From Ferruginibacter sp. (GTDB lineage Bacteria > Bacteroidota > Bacteroidia > Chitinophagales > Chitinophagaceae), in contig JAOQAK010000054.1 of assembly GCA_025963635.1 (NCBI GenBank), positions 58,419-122,418 of the forward strand: a stretch of 64,000 nt of DNA, read 5' to 3'. The position numbers were made by a program, and so were the translations under genes. Below, piece by piece: positions 18,905 through 27,447 of this stretch. Under the pieces are notes generated by a model, which was given only the letters and a program-made list of their open reading frames with translations, did not search any database and was not told where the DNA came from. Position 1 is the stretch's first letter, and every line of letters starts with the position of its first letter.

Positions 18905-19566
18905 AAATTATTGGATGGTGGTTATTAATGGCTACAAAAGAGAGAAGAAGTATTTTATAAAGTTAAGTTATTTGATTTAGAAGCACTTTCTGCTGGCTGG
19001 TACATTGTAAATTGTTGCTACCTGGTGGGCACCGACCAGGGTCGCCTGCCATTAGCGGTCGCCCCATAGCCACAAAAAGAAACGACCATTTGAAATGCAT
19101 CCGATTTTCTAAAGAATGTATTATCGAACCCAGGCAAAATGTCCCCATATAATAGCCATCGATACGCGGTGGCGGCTTCCATACTGGTATAAGCAAAGCA
19201 GAACAGGAGTACCTAAATTAATGATACTCAGCCTGATTGACACAATATTTAAAAGTCATAAAAATTCGAGCAGAATGAACAAGTCGCCTATAAAATGGCA
19301 TAGCCTATCGCATGCCGTTGAGGTAGTTAGCAAAGATTGTATAGCTGCTATATCAACCATGCAGGCATAGGATATTTGTTGCATGGGTAAGTAATAGAAC
19401 GGAATTGACAATAAAGTGTTAAAAGCGCGGGAACCAGGAACAAGCTGATGGGAGAACACCAGAAACTATAAACCGGAAGGGTGCAAAGCAAGAAGGAAAA
19501 CAAATTTGACCTAACAGCAATTTATGTAAAAGCTAAAATCCCGGATTCGGGAAAGATCATGACAAC
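18905..19566. other. Stretch with no recognisable gene
   Basis: Open frames of 60-85 codons occur on both strands around 18963-19460, but they overlap one another and show no domain, signal peptide or familiar motif. I see no RNA gene or repeat. It may be decayed DNA between the oxidoreductase gene and lacI. Confidence 0.35.
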
Positions 19567-20601
19567 TTAAAAAGAGAATTGCCTATTTTCTATGGCAGAC
19601 TTATAAACGGCAACAACTATTTCTACCGCTTTCCTGGCTTCCAATCCGTCAATTTCGAAAGATCTTTTTTCTTCAACCGCGTTAATAAATGCGCCAATAT
19701 TTCTTGCGTGTGATTCGAATGAAATTGCTTTGGGATCTGAAGCCCCACCGCCACCTTCAACTTCACTATACTTTTCTATAATTTCTTTATCAGTTTCTTC
19801 TTCATTGGCGAACTTCCACACTTCGAAACTATTTTCTACCATAACTACGGTGCCTTTGGTGCCCGTAATTTCCAGCCGTCGAAATCGCCCTGGAAATGAA
19901 GCGGTGGAACCATAAATTGCACCCAAAGCTTTGTTCTTAAAACGTACAATTGCGGTTGTGGTATCCTCTACCTCAATCGAATGTCCTAAAGTAGCAACGT
20001 ATCCGTGCAAAGAATCAATTGGACCTATCAAGTATTGAAGCAAATCGATCATGTGAATCGACTGGTTCATCAAAGCCCCTCCCCCGTCTAGTTTCCATGT
20101 TCCATGCCAACTGCCATTGTAATACGCTGCATTTCTCCACCATGGCACTTCAACAGATGCATAAGTGATCACTCCAAAGCGTTCATTTTCAATTGCCGTC
20201 TTTAAATGTTTTATTGTATCATTAAAGCGATAGTTGAAAATCGCCCCTAGGTAAGTTCCGGATTGAGAATGAGCCTCAATCATTTTGTCTATTCGTGCCA
20301 GCGAAATTTCTATAGGTTTTTCACAAATAACATGTTTCCCCCGTCGTGCCGCTTCAATTGTTGGTTCCATGTGGGCACCGCTGGGTGTAGCTATTGTAAC
20401 GATTTCAATTTCATCGCAAAGGAGCATCTCATCATAATTCAAAAATACTTTACAATGATATTTAGCTGCTAAATCCCGCGTCTTTTGCAAGTTAGCACCA
20501 CATATTCCAATAAGGGTGACATTTTCTAAACTTTGAATGGCCCTTGCATGAAAATCAGCGATCATACCTGATCCGATAATACCGAAATTCCAATTCTTCA
20601 T
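19567..20601 (-). CDS. Gfo/Idh/MocA-family NAD(P)-dependent oxidoreductase
   Basis: 344 residues. Rossmann domain first: FGIIGSGMIADFHARAIQ (nucleotide-binding GxGxxA-like loop), then the family hallmark CEKPIEI (about 93-99), which carries the catalytic Lys. The C-terminal alpha/beta domain has GTWKLDGGGALMNQSIHMID with the His used in catalysis. Members oxidise or reduce sugars, inositols or sugar nucleotides; the substrate cannot be read from sequence. Standing between the second nag block and lacI, it may process a modified sugar (for example a keto or uronic form) from the same glycan. There is no signal peptide, so it acts in the cytoplasm. Confidence 0.85.
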   Translation of the reverse strand: MKNWNFGIIGSGMIADFHARAIQSLENVTLIGICGANLQKTRDLAAKYHCKVFLNYDEMLLCDEIEIVTIATPSGAHMEPTIEAARRGKHVICEKPIEISLARIDKMIEAHSQSGTYLGAIFNYRFNDTIKHLKTAIENERFGVITYASVEVPWWRNAAYYNGSWHGTWKLDGGGALMNQSIHMIDLLQYLIGPIDSLHGYVATLGHSIEVEDTTTAIVRFKNKALGAIYGSTASFPGRFRRLEITGTKGTVVMVENSFEVWKFANEEETDKEIIEKYSEVEGGGGASDPKAISFESHARNIGAFINAVEEKRSFEIDGLEARKAVEIVVAVYKSAIENRQFSF

Positions 20602-20714
20602 TGAATAGTTTTAATTTTTTTCATTGATATTTATTTTAATTTTCGGGATTGTTTTCTCTTTTTGAATAACTCAGTACATGCCGGATAAAACACTTGCAGT
20701 GCCAGCACATATGG

Positions 20715-21386
20715 CTACATAAATTTAAGTACGCCAAAATATTGTGGTAAATGAAAATCAGGTTTTGCAGTATCTATAAACGACCAGGTTATCCAATGAG
20801 GATTTGAAGTCTTAACGGCAATCTTATAAAAATTAGCTCTCCAATAAACCCCTTTTTGGGGGATCGCGACATTTGAAAATTTTTGAAGCAGGGTAAAAGG
20901 TATTCTATATTCAATCGTCCAGGTTATAGGTTCACTTATTTCGGGATCAACTTTTGAGGGCAAAGAATGTGCTATTTCTACTTCTTTTATATCATTTATT
21001 TCAAGTGTTTTGTATTCCTTCCTGGGTATAACATTATATTTCATCAATGGTGTTCCTCCACAATTAACTTCTATATTAAAATACCTTTCCGGCAAATTAA
21101 TATCCGGGGAAAAGAAAAATTCGACACAGGCATCGTTCGAAACAGGACCGTTATAATTCTGCTCTTTACAACCAACATAACAGTCTTCTACACGAAATAT
21201 AGCATATATATTTTCACCATTATACATCATTTTAACCTTTACCGAAGGACAGAAATACGGAATATCTCCCATGAAATTTTTAAGATCAATGGCCTCAATA
21301 TTTCTCCATCGATCTTTGTACCAATCGCCGTCAATTGCCAGGTACCCGTTTAATTCATATACGTTATAAATGGAGTCCGTTCCCAT
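20715..21386 (-). CDS. CBM9-like protein without signal peptide, copy 2
   Basis: 223 residues, clearly paralogous to the protein at 8153-8929 over its whole mature length: GYLAIDGDWYKDRW, YNGENIYAIFRVEDCYV, QNYNGPVSNDACVEFFFSPD, FNIEVNCGGTPLMKYN, TWTIEYRIPFTLLQKFSNV, HWITWSF. Unlike copy 1 it has no signal peptide; an in-frame stop lies just upstream of the ATG, so the export signal was lost or the protein now works in the cytoplasm. It follows nagA copy 2, mirroring the pairing of the same two genes in the first block. It may be a non-functional leftover of the block duplication. Confidence 0.65.
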   Translation of the reverse strand: MGTDSIYNVYELNGYLAIDGDWYKDRWRNIEAIDLKNFMGDIPYFCPSVKVKMMYNGENIYAIFRVEDCYVGCKEQNYNGPVSNDACVEFFFSPDINLPERYFNIEVNCGGTPLMKYNVIPRKEYKTLEINDIKEVEIAHSLPSKVDPEISEPITWTIEYRIPFTLLQKFSNVAIPQKGVYWRANFYKIAVKTSNPHWITWSFIDTAKPDFHLPQYFGVLKFM

Positions 21387-21677
21387 ACGGCTGTATTTTT
21401 AAAATAATAAAAACCAAAGCTGGTGTTCCCTGGCGTTAAACCATACATTCGCCGGATGATTTAAACGGATACAGGAATAAAAGTTGCCAATTTTTTCGAC
21501 CATACGGGTGGGAAAAATTCATTTTGTGTGTTATTGACAACCGAAAAATGAAATACAGATCCCCCACTAACCAGTAACAGATTATTGAAAAGAAAAAGTT
21601 TATTTTTTATACTTCCGGGAGTAATGGAAGTTGGGCTGCAAGCTTGCTTATTAATACTTTTCTCACTCAGGCAATAT

Positions 21678-22898
21678 TTACCATCCTGCTAATTTTCCTG
21701 GTTGCCTGTTATAAATAACGCGGCCTTTTACTAACGTCATTTCTATATTTATATCCTGGTCAAAAATTACAATGTCAGCATCTTTGCCTGCCAGTAGCGA
21801 TCCTTTTTTACCCCCCACTCCCATAATACGGGCCGGCGTGCTGGTGATCATCCTTACCGCGTCTATTAAAGGAACATCCGCCAATTTTATCATAGTCCGA
21901 ACTAATTTATCGGCTGTAGCAACACTGCCGGCAAAAGAACTTCGATCCGGAAGTTTGGCTACACCATCCTCTACGATTACTTTTAACCCCGTATGAATAT
22001 TCCCTAAAACACTTTCCCCTGGCGGCATACCTGCAGCCCGCATTGCGTCAGTTATCAAAGCTATTTTATCTGCTCCTTTAATTTTATATACAAGCTTCAA
22101 CAAGGGTGCAGGAAGGTGGACACCATCAGCTATGATTTCAACATCCATTTCATCAATAATGAAGGCGCTTTCAATCGCTCCCGCATATCGGAAAGCATTG
22201 CGGCGTGTAACTCCCGACATACCGGAATACAAATGTGTTGCGAGTGTATACCCATTTTCAAACGCTTCTAAAACTTCTTCGTATACTGCATCAGTATGGG
22301 CCAGGGCTGCAAGTACTCCTTTGCTTCGAAGATATTGTCCAAACACTAATCCTCCTTTTAGTTCAGGTGCTGCGCTCCAGCGTGAAATGCAATTCGTTCT
22401 TAATAATATATCTTCATATTCCAAAGGATCCGGATCCCGAATATAACGGGGATCTTGTGCACCCCGCTGGTTCATTGCAAAATATGGCCCCTCCAGGTGC
22501 ATCCCAAGAAATTGCGCACCATTTTTATTGTTTTGGTTAGCCGATTCATATAGCTTCAGCGTTTCCACAAGGCCTTCCTTTTCACTGGTTAGTGTTGTTG
22601 GTGTCATGGCTGTGGTGCCATATTGGGAATGGGTTTCTGCAACCTTCAAAAACGCAGCTTCGCTACCATCCATAAAGTCATGTCCGCCGCCCCCATGTAC
22701 ATGAAGGTCAATAAATCCGGGTGCTATGTATTTTCCGCCGGCATCTATTTCCACCGCATCCGATATTTCAATATCCCCTTCTTTTACCTCTTTGATTGTA
22801 TCACCCTTGATGAGAATTGATCCCTGTGAAATAATCCGGTAAGGCGTTATAATTTGCCCGTTATATATTTTTAGATATTGGTTATTCATCGCAGCCAT
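21678..22898 (-). CDS. nagA: N-acetylglucosamine-6-phosphate deacetylase (NagA), copy 2
   Basis: 406 residues, aligning end to end with copy 1 and keeping all active-site motifs: LHVHGGGGHDFMDG, MHLEGPYFAMNQRGAQDPRY, ALAHTDAVYEE, ATHLYSGMSGVTRRNAFRYAG, ADGVHLP and LITDAMRAAGMPPG. Nothing suggests inactivation. The real start may be Met4 (22889). It is preceded after 20 bases by the internally deleted NagP gene and follows nagB copy 2 in the same transcript direction. Two intact NagA genes so close together suggest either dosage or substrates that differ slightly. Confidence 0.9.
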   Translation of the reverse strand: MAAMNNQYLKIYNGQIITPYRIISQGSILIKGDTIKEVKEGDIEISDAVEIDAGGKYIAPGFIDLHVHGGGGHDFMDGSEAAFLKVAETHSQYGTTAMTPTTLTSEKEGLVETLKLYESANQNNKNGAQFLGMHLEGPYFAMNQRGAQDPRYIRDPDPLEYEDILLRTNCISRWSAAPELKGGLVFGQYLRSKGVLAALAHTDAVYEEVLEAFENGYTLATHLYSGMSGVTRRNAFRYAGAIESAFIIDEMDVEIIADGVHLPAPLLKLVYKIKGADKIALITDAMRAAGMPPGESVLGNIHTGLKVIVEDGVAKLPDRSSFAGSVATADKLVRTMIKLADVPLIDAVRMITSTPARIMGVGGKKGSLLAGKDADIVIFDQDINIEMTLVKGRVIYNRQPGKLAGW

Positions 22899-22918
22899 TT
22901 TTTTAACAATTGCCTTAT

Positions 22919-23686
22919 TTAAAAGTTATATTTTGAGAAAGTCCATCTTTTTATACGATGGCCATAAATTGCATAAAACAGCAGGTATAAATAACAGGGG
23001 AACAAAACCCAATAGGCATTTCGAACGTTGTATATATCTGCCAAATAACCGTATAGAAGTGGTAAGATTGCATTTCCACATAACCCCATAATCAGGATAG
23101 ATGCACCAAGGTTGGTAAATCTACCCAATCCCTCCAGGGCCAAAGGCCAAATGCCTGCCCACACCAATGAATTAACTAAGCCAATAGTACTCCAAGGTGC
23201 AAGAATACCCGCGGCTTTATTACCGATGCCCAGCATGCTTATACGCTGAGCGGCTCTTTCCTTTGGCCCCAGGATGGTTATATATGGGTTAACGGCGGTC
23301 TGTAATATGGCCAGGCCTGTTCCAAAGGAAAATAAACCGATCAAAAATATTTCATAGGTTCTTGTGAGGGCAGCCGGTACAAATATGAAAGCACCCAGGG
23401 CCATGATCCAAAACGCAATCATCATTCCTTTTTTAAAACCTACTGATTTTAACAAGTAAGATGAAGGAACTGACATGATCAGATAAGAAATGTAAAAGGC
23501 GAATGCTACTAAATAAGACTGGAAATTTGTTAACTCGCATGCAATTTTAAAATATGGAATCAAAATAGCATTCACCCAGGAAACAAAGCCAATTATGAAG
23601 AATAGTAAACCCAATATAAAAAGAGAAATGATCGTATCACGTCTACTTAAAGAACCGACATTTACAACGGTAATTTGTTTTTTCAT
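22919..23686 (-). pseudogene. NagP-like MFS transporter with large internal deletion
   Basis: 255 residues where the family has about 450. Residues 1-164 match the N-terminal half of the NagP at 4523-5890 (SYLLKSVGFKKGMMIAFW, QTAVNPYITILGPKERAAQR, GIGNKAAGILAP). From about 168 on they match its C-terminal end (GLVNSLVWAGIWPLALEGLG, CGNAILPLLYG). About 190 residues, including several membrane helices and the central loop, are missing. The join near 23185-23195 keeps the reading frame, so a product could still be made, but it lacks about half of the 12-helix fold and is unlikely to transport. Neighbouring copies of nagA and nagB are intact. Confidence 0.75.
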
Positions 23687-23800
23687 TTATTGCGCTTGTT
23701 TTTTATCCTTAAAAATTGATTTGAAAACAAATGTAAATGTGCCTAAGTATGATACTAATCCATTGTCGAAATGGAATTATGGGTTTTTATTCATTAATAA

Positions 23801-24583
23801 TTATACTTTAATTTCATTAAATATTTTAGTTCCGGTAAGTCCTTTTTGAACAGAAAGAAGTGATGCAGAAGATTCGTCCAAAAAATACGTACAATTCGGA
23901 TGCACCTGAAGAATACCCGCAGGAAAAAGGTTACTTACAGGCAGTTCAAGGCAGTCCTTCACGGCTTTTGCTTTTCTTCCTTCCGGAACGGAACAAATAA
24001 TATTCTTTGACTTGAAAATTTGTTTAATTGACATACTAATTGCTTGCCTGGGTACATCTTCGATTGATTTAAACCATCCTTCGCCAAACTGTTGTTTGCG
24101 ACATAACTCTTCGAGGCTGACCACTATATAGGGTTCTTCCGTATCAAAATCTGCGGGAGGATCGTTAAAAGCCAGGTGCCCATTTTCCCCGATTCCCACC
24201 AACGCAACATCTATAGGGTGATTTTCAATTGCAGCATTTAAACGATTACATTCGGCTATAGGATCCCTTTCCCCATTAACTAAATAAGTCGCTTTCAAAG
24301 GTGTTACTTTTTCAAGGAACCTTTCCTTTAAATATCTCCTAAAACTTGCGTTGGAAGACTCAGGTAAACCAATATACTCATCTAAATGAAACATAACTAC
24401 TTTGCTCCAATCAATATCTTTTTCTGAGGTCAGTTGTTTTAATGTTTCAAATTGGCTGGCACCTGTTGCCAGGATAATATTAGCCTGTCCATTTTGTGTG
24501 ATAGCCTTGATTATTAAAGCGGCTGCTGCTTTTCCTGCTAATCTTCCTAATTCAATAGGGTTGTTTGTTGTGATTACTTTCAT
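23801..24583 (-). CDS. nagB: Glucosamine-6-phosphate deaminase (NagB), copy 2
   Basis: 260 residues. FHLDEYIGLP (Asp at about 68) and GIGENGHLAFNDPPADFD (Glu133, His136, Asp141) are the expected active-site segments and follow the usual Bacteroidota pattern more closely than copy 1 (Gly rather than Thr before the His). The N-terminal phosphate loop ILATGASQ is also intact. It turns glucosamine-6-phosphate into fructose-6-phosphate. It is the first gene of the second nag block; the truncated transporter and nagA copy 2 follow within about 115 and 20 bases. The two NagB proteins are only moderately alike, so this is not a recent duplication. Confidence 0.87.
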   Translation of the reverse strand: MKVITTNNPIELGRLAGKAAAALIIKAITQNGQANIILATGASQFETLKQLTSEKDIDWSKVVMFHLDEYIGLPESSNASFRRYLKERFLEKVTPLKATYLVNGERDPIAECNRLNAAIENHPIDVALVGIGENGHLAFNDPPADFDTEEPYIVVSLEELCRKQQFGEGWFKSIEDVPRQAISMSIKQIFKSKNIICSVPEGRKAKAVKDCLELPVSNLFPAGILQVHPNCTYFLDESSASLLSVQKGLTGTKIFNEIKV

Positions 24584-24640
24584 TTTAGTTAAATAATTAA
24601 TTATTACTATTATGTATTATAAGGACGTTATTTTAGTCCA

Positions 24641-24829
24641 TTAAACTTTGGCGTCCAGGCCCCTCCATCTTATCCGGTAATGCGAAGTGTACAATGGAAG
24701 ATAGGTTGCACCGCTTATTTTGTAGCGACCGATTTGTATTTTATTTTCAAGTGTATTATCTGCAGGTCTTACTATTAATAAACTTTCTCTTTTTGTTTGA
24801 TAAAAGATCATTTCATCTATGTGGCTCAT
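24641..24829 (-). pseudogene. Short C-terminal-like remnant, family unknown
   Basis: A 62-codon frame beginning MSHIDEMIFYQTKRESLLIV and ending TSHYRIRWRGLDAKV. Composition and codon use look protein-coding, and the ending resembles the last strands of a beta-rich glycan-active enzyme, but there is no signal peptide or complete domain. It sits 10 bases after the esterase gene. I read it as the surviving end of a larger deleted gene; a real small protein is possible. Confidence 0.35.
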
Positions 24830-24839
24830 ATGGAAACTG

Positions 24840-26096
24840 CTATAAATTTTGGCCCTTCGTCATTTCAGCATTCGCAGCTTTCAACCAACTTTCATAGATC
24901 ATTTTATTTTTTTCGCTTCCCCACTTTTCCTCTGTAAAAACACTTAAGTCCTTTCGGGATAGTCCCGGAATTCCTGTTCCCAAAGCTTGGGTACCTCCCT
25001 CACGCATCTCGCTTGAATAACCAGGATCTATTTCAACTCCGTTAGCCCTCGCCCACTCGCTAATATGCGTAACTGGCATTGCCCGAATCTCTGCTTCGGT
25101 CCAATAGGGAAAGTCAAGGTGTTTTTCTAACCAAATAGCGACTGGTTTGGTTACAAAATTTGGGCGATGTCCACCCTCAGTAAAGTCATAGTCAAATAAA
25201 CCTTTGTCGCTACCTCTTAATTCCGCAGTCCGTTTATGTAGATTGTCGAAGAAAGGCCAGGCTCCCAGCCTGGGAATAGAAACTGTGCTATCCTGTAAAC
25301 CGTCATAAATCAGTAAAGGTCCCCGCGATGCTTGTAAGGAGTAAAGGATTGCAGGGCGATCTCCGAGAAAGGACAATGATTGGTATGGTATTCCCTGGCA
25401 CATGGGCTTACTTCTATCCCACATCCCCCCTGGCCCATCCAGGTTGCCTCCTCCTACGAGCACCACTGCATGCAAGCGAGTTTCCACGGCACCTGCAAGT
25501 GCAAGGACAAACGATCCCATTGAATACCCCATAGCGGCTATCCGGTTAGGATCAACTTCAGCGCGCTGTGATAGATAAGAGACTGCCTGCATTACATCAG
25601 TCATCATTAGACCACCCATTCGCCGGCCTAACTCGGTTGGCGACTGACGAACATCATGCGCCCGTGTTTCTGAATTATGATTAATGTTACGTTCCCCTTC
25701 CCCGATGGCATCATAAGTAAGAACCGCTGCTCCTCCCTTTGCGTAACTCATTCCCGAATAGAACGAGTACCACGCATATTTATCCCCACCGTGACCATTG
25801 ACTACAATCAAGGCAGGGATTTTGCCTGCAGGACGTGGATTTGGAAGATATAATATTGCAGGCACCTTCAATCCCAACAAAGTATTATAGGTAATTCGCT
25901 CAGCAATCACTCCAGGCATTGGTTCAAACCTTCCATGTACTTCAGCATTGAGCGGTGGAAGTTGATCCGGCACAAATAGAGCAGAACGAATTTGGTGCCG
26001 CAACTCCTGCTCTTTTGAGGATGTCATATTTTGAGCTGACACTTGTTGAAAAAAGAAACATTGAAGGCAAAAGGAAATAAGAATTTTAACTTTCAT
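24840..26096 (-). CDS. Secreted alpha/beta-hydrolase, acetyl-xylan-esterase-like
   Basis: 418 residues with a signal peptide (KILISFCLQCFFFQQVSAQ). The alpha/beta-hydrolase core shows the oxyanion-side segment PALIVVNGHGGDKYAW, a nucleophile elbow GYSMGS at about residue 200, an acid in IYDGLQDSTVS and a catalytic His in EGGHRPNF, so the triad is complete. Related proteins are annotated as acetylxylan esterase or prolyl-oligopeptidase-like hydrolases that deacylate plant polysaccharides in the periplasm. A candidate LacI-type operator lies about 185 bases upstream. The 5' end and promoter of a sister gene survive at 39240-39515, showing that there were once two copies. The exact ester substrate is unknown. 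Confidence 0.78.
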   Translation of the reverse strand: MKVKILISFCLQCFFFQQVSAQNMTSSKEQELRHQIRSALFVPDQLPPLNAEVHGRFEPMPGVIAERITYNTLLGLKVPAILYLPNPRPAGKIPALIVVNGHGGDKYAWYSFYSGMSYAKGGAAVLTYDAIGEGERNINHNSETRAHDVRQSPTELGRRMGGLMMTDVMQAVSYLSQRAEVDPNRIAAMGYSMGSFVLALAGAVETRLHAVVLVGGGNLDGPGGMWDRSKPMCQGIPYQSLSFLGDRPAILYSLQASRGPLLIYDGLQDSTVSIPRLGAWPFFDNLHKRTAELRGSDKGLFDYDFTEGGHRPNFVTKPVAIWLEKHLDFPYWTEAEIRAMPVTHISEWARANGVEIDPGYSSEMREGGTQALGTGIPGLSRKDLSVFTEEKWGSEKNKMIYESWLKAANAEMTKGQNL

Positions 26097-26280
26097 AACA
26101 TCATATTTTTTTTACGATATATCAGGGATTAAAAAAAATTGTACACCAAGGAAACAGGTAAGTCTCTTATTCTTAAGCATTGTCATAGTCAGGTGACCGC
26201 AAACATTATCCCTGGTAACTGTGACGATCAAAGTCTGTACAAAATAAAGATATAGTCTTTGAATTGACAGGATAAAAAAG

Positions 26281-26294
26281 CGAGAACGTTACCG
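26281..26294. promoter_or_regulatory. Candidate LacI-type operator upstream of the esterase
   Basis: CGAGAACGTTACCG, 12 of 14 matches to the palindrome at 17210. It lies 185 bases before the esterase start. The same 14 bases occur at 39502-39515 in front of the truncated sister copy, so the site moved with the duplicated promoter. Confidence 0.5.
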
Positions 26295-26306
26295 CATTTG
26301 GAATAG

Positions 26307-26412
26307 GCAGAAGTAGAAGACTTTGTAGAAAAATATTTTAAAGGAGTAAATGCCCAGGAGTTAAGGCCGATCATTGATAGAGCAGCAGAACGTTTTAATA
26401 CTGAACTTGAAT
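26307..26412 (+). pseudogene. Possible HsdR (type I restriction) fragment
   Basis: Between a TAG at 26304 and an apparent junction near 26400 the plus strand reads AEVEDFVEKYFKGVNAQELR then PIIDRAAERFNTELEF. This resembles the segment just before the C-terminal helical region of type I restriction endonuclease subunits (VExF...L.PIID...ERF..EL). It has no start and is cut at both sides. The identification is from memory and tentative. Confidence 0.35.
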
Positions 26413-27105
26413 TTCAAATATTCTGTCTGTTGCGTATTCCTGTTGCATAGTGCGCCAATGGTAAGTTTCACCAAATTCTCTATGAACAGGACAGTATATG
26501 CCTAACAACCAGTTCAACTTTTTAAGCAGCTTCCCGGGATAAAAACTATCTGCTTTTTTTTGCGCTTTTTCAAAATCTTCAATGTAATCGAAAGCATTAT
26601 CTATCATTGAAAAGCCTATTTTTTTTCGTTCAAGTTGATTAGCCAATACATTGTGACCATTGAAATAGACCTGAAACTGAAAAGGGAACCATGTGGTAAC
26701 CCGCATGTAACCAAACCCTAAATCCGGATCATTAAAGTAAAAGTAATAGTGTAAACATTTACCCCGGTCACTTTTCAAAATGGCTTGATGTGATGTTTTA
26801 TCGTGCCACGGCCTATAGGTCTGGCATGCTTCTATTGCTGATAAAATATAAATCAAACCTTATTTTTTTGCCTCGAAATATTTTTTGACGATATCTTCTT
26901 TTCTTGCTTTACTGCTCCTTATAAATTCTATAGCCAGATCACTGGCTGTAGTTAATAGTTCGGCTTTCATTCTTATTTTATCCCGAAATGGTTCAACGAA
27001 TTTGGCATAATCAAATACTTTGATACTATTCGTTGATAAATAACGGGTCATTCCATAAGCATAACAAATGGTAGGGAGAGTTCCTTTTACAACTATTTTA
27101 TTATT
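26395..27105 (-). pseudogene. Conserved hypothetical gene with in-frame stop
   Basis: The minus strand is open from 27105 and reads MTRYLSTNSIKVFDYAKFVE to FEAKK, then meets a TAA (26860-26862). It continues in the same frame with GLIYILSAIEACQTYRPWHD, GKCLHYYFYFNDPDLGFGYM, FQFQVYFNGHNVLANQLERK and ends YHWRTMQQEYATDRIFEIQ. The two halves clearly belong to one conserved protein that I have seen in many bacteria without a named function (hallmarks PWHDK, KCLHYYFYF, YNGHN, YHW..MQ.EYATD). The stop and the missing N-terminus make it a pseudogene. The 3' end abuts a possible HsdR fragment on the opposite strand. Confidence 0.55.
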
Positions 27106-27327
27106 CTATCGGAACAACTCAGGGAACCGATAATTTTTTTGTCGGGTCTTTTTCTTCAAACGTTCTATTTCAAAAATTTTCAGAAAAATTACCAATTTTA
27201 GGTTTTTGGTTCTGACTTGTCCTGGGTAAGATATTACTGAAATCGCTATTCGTTTATCAATACTGACCTTTGTAAAAAATGTTGCACGATTTTTCTCTAC
27301 AAGCCGCCACTACCATCATTAAAACGA
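27106..27327. other. Spacer downstream of the pectate lyase pair
   Basis: No gene. The part from about 27250 resembles the spacer between the two pectate lyase genes (29080-29150), showing that the duplication unit extended beyond the coding region. Confidence 0.45.
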
Positions 27328-27447
27328 AAAGGTACAATGATTTCAAAGCCCAGGTATGCATATTACAGGCCAGTGGTTTTATCTTTTAAAAGGTACAATG
27401 ATTTAAAGCCGAGGTATGCATATTACAGGCCAGTGGTTTTATCTTTT
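27328..27447. repeat. Tandem 60-bp direct repeat over the end of the pectate lyase gene
   Basis: Two adjacent copies with a 60-base period (27328-27387 and 27388-27447) share AAAAGGTACAATGATTT, AGGTATGCATATTACAGGCC and AGTGGTTTTATCTTTT with only a couple of differences. The second copy includes the last codons and stop of the downstream pectate lyase. A single diverged copy lies after the other pectate lyase gene (about 29152-29210). Confidence 0.75.

Noticed and set aside
18963..19459. Overlapping 60-85-codon frames on both strands
   Set aside because: They contradict one another and none has protein-like composition.
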